Positions 49,139 to 60,054 of a stretch of DNA of 64,000 nt are shown one piece after another. This DNA is from Variovorax terrae (GTDB taxonomy: Bacteria; Pseudomonadota; Gammaproteobacteria; Burkholderiales; Burkholderiaceae_C). The notes beneath the pieces are model-generated. The model was not told the DNA's origin. It worked only from the letters and a program-made list of their open reading frames with translations, and ran no database searches. The stretch covers positions 248,001-312,000 of the forward strand of contig NZ_JALGBI010000001.1 of NCBI RefSeq assembly GCF_022809125.1, in the 5' to 3' direction. Position 1 is the first letter of the stretch; the number at the start of each line of letters is the position of its first letter. Made by a program: the position numbers and the translations under genes.

Positions 49139-50653
49139 ATGAATACACCATCGAACACGCCCACTGACGCCGGCCCTCCCACAGAGTCCCGTGGCGAGCG
49201 CCGCAGGCGCTGGTGGCTGAGCGGCTGGTTCCTGACCCTGCTGGTGCTGCTGATCGCCGCAGGCAGCTATTACTTCTTCTGGAAGCGCCCCGCCAGCGCG
49301 GCCGGCGGCACAACGGCCGGCGCTGCGCCTGGCGGCCCGGCGGGCGCGGGCGGCAGCCGGCGCTTCAGCGGCGCGAACGGGGTGTCCCCGGTGGGCGTGG
49401 CGGTCGCCAAGACCACCGACATCGATGTCTACCTGAGCGGGCTCGGGACGGTCACGCCGGTGGCGACGGCCGTGGTCAAGAGCCGCGTTGACGGCACCCT
49501 GGTGAAGCTGAACTTCACGGAAGGGCAGAGCGTCCAGCAGGGCCAGCTGCTGGCCGAGCTCGATCCGCGCCCCTACGAGGTGGCCGTGACGCAGGCGCAG
49601 GGCCAACTGGCGCGCGATACCGCCCTGCTCAATGGCGCCCGGGTGGACCTGCAGCGCTACCGCGTGCTGGTCGAACAGGACTCGATCCAGTCCCAGCAGC
49701 TCGACACCCAGGCGGCGCTGGTCAAGCAGTACGAGGGCACGGTCAAGGCCGACCAGGGCAACCTGGACAGCGCGCGCCTGCAACTGCTCTACTCGAAGGT
49801 GACGGCGCCGATCGGCGGGCGCATCGGCCTGCGCCAGGTCGATCTGGGCAACGTGGTGCATGCCAGCGACGCCAACGGCATCGCCACCATCACCCAGCTG
49901 CAGCCCATCACCGTGGTGTTCTCGCTGCCGGAGGACAACATCCCCGCCATCCTGAAGCGGCTGCGCGACGGCGGCAAGCCGCTGACCGAAGCCTGGGACC
50001 GCGACCAGAAGAACAAGATCGCCAGCGGCGCCCTGCTGACGATCGACAACCAGATCGACAACACCACGGGCACCGTCAAGCTCAAGGCCCAGTTTCCGAA
50101 CACGGACGATGCGCTGTTTCCCCAGCAGTTCGTCAACGTGCACATGCTGCTGGACGTGCAGCGCGGCGTGACGGCCATCCCGAGCGCAGCCGTCCAGCGC
50201 AGCGCCACGGGGCAGTACGTGTATGTCGTCAAGCCCGACCAGACCGTGACGGTGCGCACCGTCACCACCGGGCCGATGCAGGGCGACCTGGCCGCGATCA
50301 GCGCCGGCATCGCGCCTGGCGAAACCGTGGTGGTCGACGGCATCGACAAGCTGCGCGAGGGCGCCAAGGTCGAGCCGGTCATGCGCGGCGGGGCCAATGA
50401 TCCGGCCCTGCAGCATCCCAAGCCGGGAGCTCGGCGCGGCGGGCCCGGCGGCCGTGCCGCCGCATCGGCCCCGGCGGACAGCGCGGCCCTGAGCCCCGAA
50501 GAGCGCCAGAAGCGCTGGGAAGACCTGAACCGCCGCATTGACGCGGGCGAGTTCGGCGAAGACATCAAGAAACTCCCCGAAGACCAGCGCCGCGAGCGCA
50601 TGAAGACGCTGCGAGCCCAGCGGCAGGCGGCTCCGGCCAGCGCCGCCAACTGA
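49139..50653 (+). CDS. mdtA: RND efflux periplasmic adaptor MdtA
   Basis: 504 residues. An N-terminal membrane anchor (about 27-46, [19 protein letters not shown]) is followed by a Gly/Ala linker, the barrel-sandwich and alpha-hairpin regions ([40 protein letters not shown]) and membrane-proximal domains ([19 protein letters not shown]). The adaptor bridges the RND pumps MdtB/MdtC and the outer membrane channel. A C-terminal tail of roughly 50 residues ([20 protein letters not shown] and beyond) is predicted helical and is longer than in E. coli MdtA. First gene of a four-gene operon. Confidence 0.93.
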   Translation: MNTPSNTPTDAGPPTESRGERRRRWWLSGWFLTLLVLLIAAGSYYFFWKRPASAAGGTTAGAAPGGPAGAGGSRRFSGANGVSPVGVAVAKTTDIDVYLSGLGTVTPVATAVVKSRVDGTLVKLNFTEGQSVQQGQLLAELDPRPYEVAVTQAQGQLARDTALLNGARVDLQRYRVLVEQDSIQSQQLDTQAALVKQYEGTVKADQGNLDSARLQLLYSKVTAPIGGRIGLRQVDLGNVVHASDANGIATITQLQPITVVFSLPEDNIPAILKRLRDGGKPLTEAWDRDQKNKIASGALLTIDNQIDNTTGTVKLKAQFPNTDDALFPQQFVNVHMLLDVQRGVTAIPSAAVQRSATGQYVYVVKPDQTVTVRTVTTGPMQGDLAAISAGIAPGETVVVDGIDKLREGAKVEPVMRGGANDPALQHPKPGARRGGPGGRAAASAPADSAALSPEERQKRWEDLNRRIDAGEFGEDIKKLPEDQRRERMKTLRAQRQAAPASAAN

Positions 50654-50661
50654 AGCGCGCC

Positions 50662-53600
50662 ATGAATCCGTCACGCATCTTCATCCTGCGGCCGGTCGCG
50701 ACGTCGCTGCTGATGCTGGCCATCCTGCTGGCGGGCATCGTGGCGTTCAAGCAGCTGCCGCTGTCGGCGCTGCCGGAGGTCGACTACCCGACCATCCAGG
50801 TCATCACGCTGTACCCGGGGGCCAGCCCCGATGTGATGACCTCGTCCGTCACGGCGCCGCTGGAGCGCCAGTTCGGCCAGATGCCGGGCCTGAACCAGAT
50901 GTCGTCCACCAGCTCGGGCGGCGCCTCGGTGATCACGCTGCAGTTCAACCTGGACCTGAGCCTGGACATCGCGGAACAGGAAGTGCAGGCGGCCATCAAC
51001 GCCTCCAACAACCTGCTGCCGGCGGATCTGCCGACGCCGCCGATCTACAACAAGGTCAACCCGGCCGACACGCCGGTGCTGACGCTGGCGATCACCTCCA
51101 AGACGCTGCCGCTGCCCAAGGTGAGCGACCTGATCGACACGCGGCTGGCGCAGAAGCTCTCGCAGGTGGCGGGGGTGGGCCTGGTCAGCCTGTCGGGCGG
51201 CCAGCGCCCCGCGGTGCGGATCCAGATCAATCCCAAGGCCGTGGCCGCGCTCGGCCTCAACCTCGACGACATCCGCACCGCCATCGGCAACGCCAACGTC
51301 AACCAGGCCAAGGGCAACTTCGACGGGCCGTCGCGCGCCTCCACCATCGACGCCAACGACCAGCTCAAGTCGGCCGACGAGTACCGCAACCTGATCATCG
51401 GCTACAAGAACGGCGCCGCCATCCGCATCACCGACATCGCCCAGGTGGTGGACGCGGCCGAGAACGTGCGGCTGGGCGCCTGGGCCAACACCACGCCCGC
51501 GATCATCATGAACATCCAGCGCCAGCCGGGCGCCAACGTGATCGGCGTGGTCGACAGCATCAAGAAGCTGCTGCCCAAGCTGCAGGCTTCGCTGCCGGGC
51601 TCCATCGACGTCCAGATCCTGACCGACCGCACCACCACCATCCGCGCCTCGGTCAGCGATGTGGAGTTCGAGCTGCTGCTGTCGGTGGCGCTGGTGGTGA
51701 TGGTGATCTTCGTCTTCCTGCGCAATGTGCCGGCCACCCTGATCCCCAGCGTCGCGGTGCCGCTGTCGCTGGTCGGCACCTTCGGCGTCATGTATTTCGC
51801 GGGCTTTTCCATCAACAACCTGACCCTGATGGCCCTGACGATCGCCACCGGCTTCGTGGTGGACGATGCGATCGTGATGATCGAGAACATCTCGCGCTAC
51901 ATCGAGGAAGGCATGAAGCCGCTGGAGGCCGCCCTCAAGGGCTCGGCGCAGATCGGCTTCACCATCATCTCGCTGACGGTGTCGCTGATCGCCGTGCTGA
52001 TCCCGCTGCTGTTCATGGGCGACGTGGTGGGGCGGCTGTTCCGGGAGTTCGCCGTCACGCTGGCCGTGGCGATCCTGATCTCGGCGTTCGTCTCGCTCAC
52101 GCTCACGCCCATGATGTGCGCGCGGCTGCTGCGCCATACCCCGCCCGAGCAGCAGGGCTGGTTCTTCAAGAAGAGCGGCGCCTTCTTCGATGCCGTCATT
52201 GCCCACTACGGCCGGGCGCTGGAGTGGGTGCTGGACCGCCAGCCGCTGACGCTGCTCGTCGCCGTCGGGACGCTCGCGCTCACGGTGCTGCTCTATGTGT
52301 TCGTGCCCAAGGGCTTCTTCCCGGTGCAGGACACCGGCGTGATCCAGGGCATCTCCGAAGCCTCGCAGTCGATCTCGTTCGCCGGCATGTCGGAGCGCCA
52401 GCAGGCGTTGGCCAAGGCGGTGCTGCAGGACCCCGCGGTCGAAAGCCTGTCCTCGTTCATCGGCATCGACGGCACCAACGCCACCCTCAACAGCGGCCGC
52501 CTGCAGATCAACCTCAAGCCCAAGGAGGTTCGCGGCCTCAGCGCCAGCGAGGTGATCCGGCGGCTGCAGCCGCGGCTGGACGCCGAGGTGCCGGGCATCA
52601 AGCTGTACATGCAGCCCGTGCAGGATCTGACGATTGAGGACAGCGTCAGCCGCACCCAGTACCAGTTCAGCCTGGAGGACTCCGACCCGAACGAGCTCAG
52701 CACCTGGGTGCCCCGGCTGGTGGCGCGGCTGCAGCAGCTCCCGCAGCTGGCGGACGTGGCCAGCAACCTGCAGGACCAGGGGCTGCAGGCCTTCATCGAC
52801 ATCGACCGGGATTCGGCCTCGCGCCTGGGCATCACCACCGCCGCTATCGACAACGCGCTGTACAACGCCTTCGGCCAGCGCCTGATCTCGACGATCTACA
52901 CCCAGTCCAACCAGTACCGCGTGGTGATGGAGGTCCGGCCGGAGTTCCAGAAGGGGCCCGCTGCGCTCAATGGCATCTACCTCGTGACGGGCGGCGGCGG
53001 CCAGATTCCGCTGGCCAGCATCGCCCGGGTTTCGGAAAAGACCGCCCCGCTGGTGGTCAACCACCTGAGCCAGTTTCCGGCCGCGACGATTTCCTTCAAC
53101 CTGGCGGCCGGCGCCTCGCTGGGCGAGGCCGTGGACGCGATCAAGGCGGCCGAGGCCGAGATCGGGATGCCGGCCAGCGTGCTGACCAGCTTCCAGGGCG
53201 CCGCGCTGGCGTTCCAGGCCTCGCTCAGCAACACGCTGCTGCTGATCCTGGCGGCCATCATCACGATGTACATCGTGCTCGGGGTGCTGTATGAAAGCTA
53301 CATCCACCCGGTCACGATCCTGTCCACGCTGCCGTCGGCCGGCGTGGGCGCGCTGCTGTCGCTGATGCTCACGGGGCACGACATCGACATCATCGCGATC
53401 ATCGGCATCATCCTGCTGATCGGCATCGTCAAGAAGAACGCGATCATGATGATCGACTTTGCGCTGGAGGCCGAGCGCCATGAGGGCAAGTCGCCGCGCG
53501 AAGCGATCTACCAGGCCTGCCTGCTGCGGTTCCGCCCCATCCTGATGACGACGATGTCCGCCCTGCTGGGCGCGCTGCCCCTGATGCTGGGCGGCGGCGT

Positions 53601-53799
53601 CGGCTCCGAGCTGCGCCAGCCGCTGGGCATCACCATGGTCGGGGGGCTGCTGCTGTCGCAGGTGCTGACCCTGTTCACCACGCCGGTGATCTACCTCACC
53701 TTCGACCGCATGGCCCGGCGCATGAAAGAGCGCTTCGGCAACGACGACGCGGAGCCGGACGCGGCGGCGGAGCCCGTGCCCGCGCCGGCCCGGCCGTGA
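50662..53799 (+). CDS. mdtB: RND multidrug efflux transporter subunit MdtB
   Basis: 1045 residues with the RND layout of 12 helices and two large periplasmic loops. It begins [20 protein letters not shown]. The acidic pair of TM4 is visible in [17 protein letters not shown], and [20 protein letters not shown] marks the second half. MdtB works with MdtC as a heterotrimer driven by protons. It starts 8 nt after mdtA. Confidence 0.93.
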   Translation: MNPSRIFILRPVATSLLMLAILLAGIVAFKQLPLSALPEVDYPTIQVITLYPGASPDVMTSSVTAPLERQFGQMPGLNQMSSTSSGGASVITLQFNLDLSLDIAEQEVQAAINASNNLLPADLPTPPIYNKVNPADTPVLTLAITSKTLPLPKVSDLIDTRLAQKLSQVAGVGLVSLSGGQRPAVRIQINPKAVAALGLNLDDIRTAIGNANVNQAKGNFDGPSRASTIDANDQLKSADEYRNLIIGYKNGAAIRITDIAQVVDAAENVRLGAWANTTPAIIMNIQRQPGANVIGVVDSIKKLLPKLQASLPGSIDVQILTDRTTTIRASVSDVEFELLLSVALVVMVIFVFLRNVPATLIPSVAVPLSLVGTFGVMYFAGFSINNLTLMALTIATGFVVDDAIVMIENISRYIEEGMKPLEAALKGSAQIGFTIISLTVSLIAVLIPLLFMGDVVGRLFREFAVTLAVAILISAFVSLTLTPMMCARLLRHTPPEQQGWFFKKSGAFFDAVIAHYGRALEWVLDRQPLTLLVAVGTLALTVLLYVFVPKGFFPVQDTGVIQGISEASQSISFAGMSERQQALAKAVLQDPAVESLSSFIGIDGTNATLNSGRLQINLKPKEVRGLSASEVIRRLQPRLDAEVPGIKLYMQPVQDLTIEDSVSRTQYQFSLEDSDPNELSTWVPRLVARLQQLPQLADVASNLQDQGLQAFIDIDRDSASRLGITTAAIDNALYNAFGQRLISTIYTQSNQYRVVMEVRPEFQKGPAALNGIYLVTGGGGQIPLASIARVSEKTAPLVVNHLSQFPAATISFNLAAGASLGEAVDAIKAAEAEIGMPASVLTSFQGAALAFQASLSNTLLLILAAIITMYIVLGVLYESYIHPVTILSTLPSAGVGALLSLMLTGHDIDIIAIIGIILLIGIVKKNAIMMIDFALEAERHEGKSPREAIYQACLLRFRPILMTTMSALLGALPLMLGGGVGSELRQPLGITMVGGLLLSQVLTLFTTPVIYLTFDRMARRMKERFGNDDAEPDAAAEPVPAPARP

Positions 53800-53830
53800 G
53801 GGTTGCGGCCATGAGCGGCATCGCCAGACC

Positions 53831-56800
53831 ATGAACATCTCCAGGCCGTTCATCGAGCGCCCGGTGGCGACCACGCTGCTGACGCTGGGCATCGCGCTGG
53901 CCGGCATGGTGGCCTACCGGCTGCTGCCGGTCTCGCCGCTGCCGCAGGTGGATTTCCCGACGATCTCGGTTTCGGCCTCGCTGCCCGGTGCCAGCCCCGA
54001 AACCATGGCCGCCACGGTGGCCACACCGCTGGAGCGCGCGCTGGGCAGCATTGCCGGCGTCACGGAGCTGACGTCGTCGAGCGCGCTCAACTCGACGCGG
54101 ATCACGCTGCAGTTCGACCTCAGCCGCGACATCGACGGCGCGGCGCGCGACGTGCAGGCGGCGCTGAACGCGGCGCGCACCCTGCTGCCCACGGGCATGC
54201 CGAGCAACCCGACCTACCGCAAGGTGAACCCGGCCGATGCGCCGATCCTGATCCTGTCGCTGACCTCGGACACCCTGACACAGGGCCAGATGTACGACGC
54301 GGCCGACACCATCCTGGCGCAGCGGCTGGCCCAGGTGCAGGGCATCGGCCAGGTCAGCGTGGGCGGCAGTTCGCAGCCGGCGGTGCGCATCGAGCTGAAC
54401 CCCACCGCGCTCAACCAGTACGGCGTGGGCACGGCCGACGTGCGCACCGCGGTGGCGGCCACCAACGCGAACCGGCCCAAGGGCACCGTCGAGGACGGCG
54501 ACCGCAACTGGCAGATCTACGCCAACGACCAGGCCCGCACCGCCGCGGAGTACATGCCCCTGATCGTCGCCTACCGCAACGGCGCGGCGGTGCGCGTGAG
54601 CGACGTGGCCCAGGTGGTGGACTCGGTGGCCGACCTGCGCAACGCGGGCCAGACCAACGGCAAGCCCTCGGTGCTGGTGATCCTGTACCGCCAGCCGGGC
54701 GCCAACATCATCGAGACGGTGGACCGGGTGCGCGCGCTGCTGCCCCAGCTCGGCGCCTCGATTCCCGCGGCCATCAACCTGACGGTGTCGGTGGACCGCA
54801 CGCCCACCATCCGCGCCTCGCTCAAGGACACCGAGCGCACGCTGCTGATCTCGATCGCGCTGGTCATCATGGTGGTGTTCATCTTCCTGCGCAACTGGCG
54901 CGCCACGCTGATTCCCAGCGTGGCGGTGCCGGTGTCGCTGATCGGCACCTTCGGCGTGATGTACCTGCTGGGCTTCAGCCTGAACAACCTCTCGCTGATG
55001 GCCCTGACGATCGCCACCGGTTTCGTGGTGGACGACGCCATCGTGGTGCTGGAGAACGTCTCGCGCCACATCGAGGAGGGCATGAAGCCGTTCGCCGCGG
55101 CGCTGCAGGGCGCGCGCGAGGTCGGCTTCACGGTGCTGTCGATGAGCCTGTCGCTGATCGCGGTGTTCATTCCGCTGCTGCTCATGGGCGGCATCGTCGG
55201 GCGCCTGTTCCGCGAGTTCGCCATCACCCTGTCGGTGGCCATCCTGGTGTCGCTGCTGGTCTCGCTGACCACCACGCCGATGATGTGCGCGCGGCTGCTC
55301 AAGCCGGGCCGGCCGCACCCGGGCCAGGACCGCCCCCACGGGCGCCTCTACCACCTGAGCGAGCGCTTCTTCAACGGCATGCTGCACGGCTACGAACGCT
55401 CGCTGGCCTGGGCGCTGCGCTTCGCCCCGCTCATGATGGTGATCCTGCTGGCGACCATTGCCCTGAACGTGTACCTGTACGTGATCGTTCCCAAGGGCTT
55501 CTTCCCGCAGCAGGACACGGGCCGGCTGGTCGGCAGCATCCAGGGCGACCAGTCGATTTCGTTCCAGGCGATGAAGCAGAAGTTCGGCGAGTTCGTGGAG
55601 ATCGTGCGGGCCGACAAGGATGTGGAGAACGTGGTCGGCTTCACGGGCGGCGGGCGCGTCAACAGCGGCTTCGTGTTCGTCTCGCTGAAACCGCTGGGCG
55701 TGCGCAAGGACCCGGCCGACGTGGTGATCGGGCGCCTGCGCGGCAAGCTCTCGCACGTGGCCGGCGCCAGCCTGTTCCTGCAGGCGGTGCAGGACATCCG
55801 GGTGGGCGGCCGCCAGAGCAACGCCCAGTACCAGTACACGCTGCAGGCCGACGACCTGGCCGTGCTGCGGGCCTGGGAGCCGCGGGTGACGCAGGCCCTG
55901 CAGGCCCTGCCCGAGCTGGCCGACGTCAGCAGCGACCAGCAGGACCAGGGCCTGCAGACCACGCTCACCATCGACCGCGCCACCGCCCGCCGCATGGGGG
56001 TCACGCCGCAGCTGATCGATGCCTCGCTCTACGACCTGTTCGGCCAGCGCCAGGTGTCCACCATCTACAACGCAATGAACCAGTACCACGTGGTCATGGA
56101 GGCCGCGCCGGAATACTGGCAGAGCCCGGCCACGCTGCAGAAGACCTATGTCAGCGTGCCGGTGTCGCAGGCCAGCCTGGCGCCGACCGCCTCCGCCCTG
56201 CAGCAGGCGCCGACGCTGACGGCGGGCGGCCAGGTGGCGGCCAACCAGTCGCTGGCGCTGACGCTGTCGACCCAGCCGGAGCCGCAGATCCCGCTGGCCG
56301 CCTTCACCTCGTACGCGCCGACCAACACCGCGCTGGCCGTGAACCACCAGGGGCAGTTCATCGCGTCGACGATCTCGTTCAACCTGCCGCCGGGGGTGTC
56401 GCTGTCGGACGCCAGCAGCGCCATCGACAACGCCATGGCGCGCCTGGGCGTGCCGACCGGGCTGCATGGCAGCTTCCAGGGCACGGCCAACGCGTTCCAG
56501 AGTTCGCTCAACAGCCAGCCCTGGCTGATCCTGACGGCGCTGCTGGCGGTCTACATCGTGCTCGGCGTGCTGTACGAGAGCTACGTGCATCCGCTGACCA
56601 TTCTCTCGACCCTGCCGTCGGCCGGCGTGGGCGCGCTGCTGGCCCTGCTGCTGACCGGCACCGAGTTCAGCCTGATCGCGCTGATCGGCGTCATCCTGCT
56701 GATCGGCATCGTCAAGAAGAACGCCATCATGATGATCGACTTCGCGCTCGATGCCGAGCGCCGCCTGGGGCTGGCGCCGCGCGATGCGATCTTCGAGGCC

Positions 56801-57073
56801 TGCCGGCTGCGCTTTCGCCCGATCATGATGACCACGGCGGCGGCCCTGTTCGGCGCCATTCCGCTGGCGCTGGGGCGCGGCGACGGCGCCGAGCTGCGCC
56901 AGCCGCTGGGCATTGCCATCGTCGGCGGGCTGGTCGTGAGCCAGCTGCTGACGCTCTACACCACGCCGGTGGTATACCTTTATCTCGACCGTCTGAGCCT
57001 GTGGAGCAAGGCGCGCTGGCGCAACCGCACCCACTGGCGCGGGCTTCATTTCGCAGGGCAGGAGAGGCCATGA
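53831..57073 (+). CDS. mdtC: RND multidrug efflux transporter subunit MdtC
   Basis: 1080 residues starting [20 protein letters not shown]; homologous to MdtB in layout, with [20 protein letters not shown] and [21 protein letters not shown] Ala/Gln/Thr-rich insertion of about 40 residues in the second periplasmic loop ([20 protein letters not shown] and following) makes it longer than E. coli MdtC. It begins 31 nt after mdtB and overlaps the outer membrane factor gene as ATGA. Confidence 0.93.
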   Translation: MNISRPFIERPVATTLLTLGIALAGMVAYRLLPVSPLPQVDFPTISVSASLPGASPETMAATVATPLERALGSIAGVTELTSSSALNSTRITLQFDLSRDIDGAARDVQAALNAARTLLPTGMPSNPTYRKVNPADAPILILSLTSDTLTQGQMYDAADTILAQRLAQVQGIGQVSVGGSSQPAVRIELNPTALNQYGVGTADVRTAVAATNANRPKGTVEDGDRNWQIYANDQARTAAEYMPLIVAYRNGAAVRVSDVAQVVDSVADLRNAGQTNGKPSVLVILYRQPGANIIETVDRVRALLPQLGASIPAAINLTVSVDRTPTIRASLKDTERTLLISIALVIMVVFIFLRNWRATLIPSVAVPVSLIGTFGVMYLLGFSLNNLSLMALTIATGFVVDDAIVVLENVSRHIEEGMKPFAAALQGAREVGFTVLSMSLSLIAVFIPLLLMGGIVGRLFREFAITLSVAILVSLLVSLTTTPMMCARLLKPGRPHPGQDRPHGRLYHLSERFFNGMLHGYERSLAWALRFAPLMMVILLATIALNVYLYVIVPKGFFPQQDTGRLVGSIQGDQSISFQAMKQKFGEFVEIVRADKDVENVVGFTGGGRVNSGFVFVSLKPLGVRKDPADVVIGRLRGKLSHVAGASLFLQAVQDIRVGGRQSNAQYQYTLQADDLAVLRAWEPRVTQALQALPELADVSSDQQDQGLQTTLTIDRATARRMGVTPQLIDASLYDLFGQRQVSTIYNAMNQYHVVMEAAPEYWQSPATLQKTYVSVPVSQASLAPTASALQQAPTLTAGGQVAANQSLALTLSTQPEPQIPLAAFTSYAPTNTALAVNHQGQFIASTISFNLPPGVSLSDASSAIDNAMARLGVPTGLHGSFQGTANAFQSSLNSQPWLILTALLAVYIVLGVLYESYVHPLTILSTLPSAGVGALLALLLTGTEFSLIALIGVILLIGIVKKNAIMMIDFALDAERRLGLAPRDAIFEACRLRFRPIMMTTAAALFGAIPLALGRGDGAELRQPLGIAIVGGLVVSQLLTLYTTPVVYLYLDRLSLWSKARWRNRTHWRGLHFAGQERP

Positions 57074-58566
57074 ACACCCCCCATCCGACTTCCGGCATGC
57101 CGCCGCTGGCCAAGGCCATGACGCTGGCGGTCTGCGCGCTGCTGGGGGCCTGCGCCGTCGGCCCCGACTACGTCAGGCCCGACGCGCCCACGCCCGTGTC
57201 CTACAAGGAAGACCGCGGCTGGAAGGTGGCGCAGCCCAGCGACACGGCGGACCGCGGCAAATGGTGGGAAGTCTTCGGCGACCCTCAGTTGAACGCGCTG
57301 GCAGAGCAGGTGGAGATCTCGAACCAGACCGTGAAAGCCGCCGCCGCCCAGTACGAGCAGGCGCGCGCGCTGGTGGAGTCGGCGCGGGCCGCCTACTTCC
57401 CGACCATTGGCCTGAACGCGGCCGCCACGCGGGCGCAAAGCGGCAGCGTGGCCTCGAATGGCGTCGCGATCGGCTCTCCCGGCATCAGCACCAGCCGCTC
57501 GCTCTCGCTCAATGCCTCCTGGGAGGCCGACATCTGGGGCAAGGTGCGGCGCGCCACCGAGGCGCAGACGAGCAGCGCCCAGGCCAGCGCCGCCGATCTG
57601 GCGGCGGCCCGCCTGAGCGCCCAGGGCCAGCTGGCGCAGAGCTACTTCACGCTGCGCCAGGTGGACGCCCAGATCCAGCTGTATGCCGACACCATCGTGG
57701 CCTACCAGAAGTCGCTTCAGCTCACCCGGAACCAGTACGCCGGTGGCGTGGCGGCGCGGGCCGACGTGGTGGCGGCCGAGACGCAGCTCAAGACCGCGCA
57801 GGCCCAGGCCATCAACCTGGGCGTGCAGCGGGCCCAGCTCGAGCACGCGATCGCCCTGCTGATCGGCCAGCCGGCCTCGGCCTTCTCCCTCGCGGCGGCG
57901 CCGCTGGCCAATGTGCCGCCGCCCCCGGTGCCCGAGGCGGGCCTGCCCTCGCAGCTGCTGGAGCGCCGGCCCGACGTGGCGGCGGCGGAGCGCCAGGTGG
58001 CCGCCGCCAATGCGCAGATCGGCGTGGCCCGGGCGGCCTATTTCCCGGCCCTGAGCCTGACCGGCTCGGCCGGCTTCCAGGGCCCCAGCTTCGCCAACCT
58101 GCTGACGCTGCCGAACCGCTTCTGGTCGATCGGGCCGCAGCTGGCGGCGACCCTGTTCGACGGCGGCGCGCGCGATGCGCAGAACCGGCAGGCGCGGGCG
58201 GTCTACGACCAGAACGTCGCGCTGTACCGGCAGACCGTGCTCACCGGGTTCCAGGAGGTGGAGGACAACCTGTCGGCGATGCGCATCATGGAGCAGCAGG
58301 CCGTGGTGCAGGAGGAGGCGCTGCAGGCGGCGCGGGAGTCGGTGCGGCTCACGCTCAACCAGTACAAGGCCGGCGTCGTCAGCTACCTGAACGTGATCAC
58401 CGCGCAGGCCACGGAACTCACCACGGCGCGCGCCTCGGTCAGCCTGCTGGGCAGCCGCTACGTCGCCAGCGTGCAGTTGATCCAGGCCCTGGGCGGCGGC
58501 TGGCATGCCACCAGCCTGCCGGGCGCCGACGCCGTGAACGCGGCGAACGATCCGGCGCGCCGCTGA
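57070..58566 (+). CDS. NodT/OprM-family outer membrane efflux lipoprotein
   Basis: 498 residues from ATG 57070, overlapping the mdtC stop. The signal peptide ends at a lipobox [14 protein letters not shown]. Tandem outer membrane efflux protein repeats are seen ([15 protein letters not shown], and [20 protein letters not shown] with [14 protein letters not shown]). It provides the outer membrane exit duct for the MdtABC pump. The reading frame stays open far upstream inside mdtC, but that part is a shadow. Confidence 0.93.
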   Translation: MNTPHPTSGMPPLAKAMTLAVCALLGACAVGPDYVRPDAPTPVSYKEDRGWKVAQPSDTADRGKWWEVFGDPQLNALAEQVEISNQTVKAAAAQYEQARALVESARAAYFPTIGLNAAATRAQSGSVASNGVAIGSPGISTSRSLSLNASWEADIWGKVRRATEAQTSSAQASAADLAAARLSAQGQLAQSYFTLRQVDAQIQLYADTIVAYQKSLQLTRNQYAGGVAARADVVAAETQLKTAQAQAINLGVQRAQLEHAIALLIGQPASAFSLAAAPLANVPPPPVPEAGLPSQLLERRPDVAAAERQVAAANAQIGVARAAYFPALSLTGSAGFQGPSFANLLTLPNRFWSIGPQLAATLFDGGARDAQNRQARAVYDQNVALYRQTVLTGFQEVEDNLSAMRIMEQQAVVQEEALQAARESVRLTLNQYKAGVVSYLNVITAQATELTTARASVSLLGSRYVASVQLIQALGGGWHATSLPGADAVNAANDPARR

Positions 58567-58584
58567 GGCCGGGCGTGGCCGGGG

Positions 58585-59913
58585 TCAGGCGCCGTCCGGC
58601 GCCAGAGCGGCCGCGACGGCCGCGATGCGCGCCTGGTGGATCAGCCGGCTGATCTCGGGGCCGCGCGCCCCCGCCGACTGGGCCTGCAGGGCAACCTCAT
58701 GGGTGGCCACCGACTGCGCCGCCGCGAGCGCCGCGCGCAGCCGCTCGCGCGGCGCGTAGGGCCGCTCCTCGAAGCCCAGGCGGCCGCGTGCATCGCACTC
58801 GCAGGCCAGCAGCACCTGCTCGAAGCGCTGCGGCCGGCGCAGCGCATCGCAGCGCTCGAGCAGGCGCACCAGCGCCGCCGCGCCGAACTCGCCGCTGCGG
58901 TGGAGGTTGCCGTGCTCGCGCGCCACCACGTCGGCCAGCTCGCGGCAGTCGGCGGGCACGCGCAGGCGCTCACTCACGCCCTTGAGCAGCCGGGCGCTGC
59001 GCTCCTCGTGGCCGATGTGGCGCGGCAGCACGTCGGCCGGGGTCGTGCCCTTGCCGAGGTCGTGCGTGAGGCAGGCAAAGCGCACCGGCAGCGGCGCGGC
59101 CAGCCGCGCGCTCATGTCCAGCACCATCATCAGGTGCACGCCGGTGTCGACCTCGGGGTGGTATTCGGCGCGCTGCGGCGAACCCGCGGAACGTGGGCCC
59201 TCGGCACGTGGCCAGTGCAGCGGGTTCATGCCCGCCTGCGGGGTCGCACGTGCCGAGGCTCCACCCTCCGGCGGGCCCCAGAGGCGGTCCACCTCGGGCA
59301 GCAGCCGCGCCAGCGCGCCGCAATCGCGCAGCACCTCGAACATGCGCGAGGGCCGCGCCTCCATCAGGCCCCGGGCGAGTTCCTGCCAGACGCGCTCGGC
59401 CACCAGGGCGTCGGCCTCGCCGCTGTCCACCATCTCGCGCATCAGCGCCAGGGTGCCGGGGGCCACGCTGAAATCGGCAAAGCGCGCCGCGAAGCGCGCC
59501 ACGCGCAGGATGCGCACCGGGTCTTCGCGGAACGCGCCGGTCACGTGGCGCAGCACGCGCTGCTGCAGGTCCTGGCGGCCGTGGTACGGGTCGGTCAGCG
59601 CGCCGTGGGCGTCCTGCGCGATGGCGTTGATGGTCAGGTCGCGCCGCGCCAGGTCCTGCTCCAGCGTCACGTCGGGCGCCGCATGGAAGGCGAAGCCGTG
59701 GTAGCCGCGCGCGGTCTTGCGCTCGGTGCGCGCGAGCGCGTATTCCTCGCGCGTCTCGGGGTGCAGGAAGACGGGAAAGTCGCGGCCCACCGGCAGGTAG
59801 CCCTGCGCGACCAGTTCCTCGGGCGTGGCGCCGACGACCACCCAGTCGCGGTCCTGCACCGGCCGCCCGAGCAAGGCATCGCGCACCGCGCCGCCCACCA
59901 TGTAGATCTTCAT
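58585..59913 (-). CDS. cca: Multifunctional CCA protein (tRNA nucleotidyltransferase)
   Basis: 442 residues from ATG 59913. [16 protein letters not shown] and [12 protein letters not shown] are the class II nucleotidyltransferase signatures, [16 protein letters not shown] follows, and an HD domain ([13 protein letters not shown]) gives phosphohydrolase activity. It adds CCA to tRNA 3-prime ends. Between DRLWG and [10 protein letters not shown] there is an insertion of about 35 residues absent from the E. coli protein, encoded by a nested DNA palindrome (59199-59258) and flanks. Confidence 0.94.
   Translation of the reverse strand: MKIYMVGGAVRDALLGRPVQDRDWVVVGATPEELVAQGYLPVGRDFPVFLHPETREEYALARTERKTARGYHGFAFHAAPDVTLEQDLARRDLTINAIAQDAHGALTDPYHGRQDLQQRVLRHVTGAFREDPVRILRVARFAARFADFSVAPGTLALMREMVDSGEADALVAERVWQELARGLMEARPSRMFEVLRDCGALARLLPEVDRLWGPPEGGASARATPQAGMNPLHWPRAEGPRSAGSPQRAEYHPEVDTGVHLMMVLDMSARLAAPLPVRFACLTHDLGKGTTPADVLPRHIGHEERSARLLKGVSERLRVPADCRELADVVAREHGNLHRSGEFGAAALVRLLERCDALRRPQRFEQVLLACECDARGRLGFEERPYAPRERLRAALAAAQSVATHEVALQAQSAGARGPEISRLIHQARIAAVAAALAPDGA
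59199..59258. repeat. Nested palindrome within cca
   Basis: CCTCGGCACGTG (59199-59210) and CACGTGCCGAGG (59247-59258) are perfect 12-bp inverted arms, and the 36-nt loop contains another stem, GCGGG against CCCGC (59220-59235). The element is in frame and encodes part of a Cca insertion rich in Ala, Pro and Arg. Its sequence is unrelated to the GCTAT...ATAGC family. Confidence 0.85.
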
Positions 59914-59961
59914 ACAGGCAGTGTAATGAGTCACCGCCGGCGCGGGCGGCGGCCGAGGGTT

Positions 59962-60054
59962 GCTATCGAATGAATAGCATGAAATGACCGTGTACCAAGG
60001 ACATCGGGCCAATTTGATGCCGAAATGGCGGGAAAAGCCGGCCGCCGGCCGCGC
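59962..60054 (+). repeat. Palindromic element copy E, between cca and the caspase gene
   Basis: GCTATCGAATGAATAGC, then ATGAAATGACCG, CAAGGACATCGGGCC, TTTGATGCCGAAATGGCGGG and AAAAGCCGGCCG. It is 93 bp and matches copy F at 83 of 93 positions. Its far end touches the caspase stop codon; read on the minus strand it gives GCCGG-CGG-CCGGC then TTTT, which could serve as an intrinsic terminator for that gene. Confidence 0.9.

Noticed and set aside
47684..50674. Minus-strand frame of 996 codons opposite mdtA, DUF2905 and ROK genes
   Set aside because: Antisense shadow typical of high-GC DNA, rich in Arg, His, Gln and Ala, with no domains. The same holds for the long minus-strand frames opposite mdtB and mdtC.
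55285..57069. Long frame upstream of the outer membrane factor gene inside mdtC
   Set aside because: Low-complexity shadow of mdtC in a GC-rich genome; the lipoprotein signal and ATGA overlap set the start at 57070.
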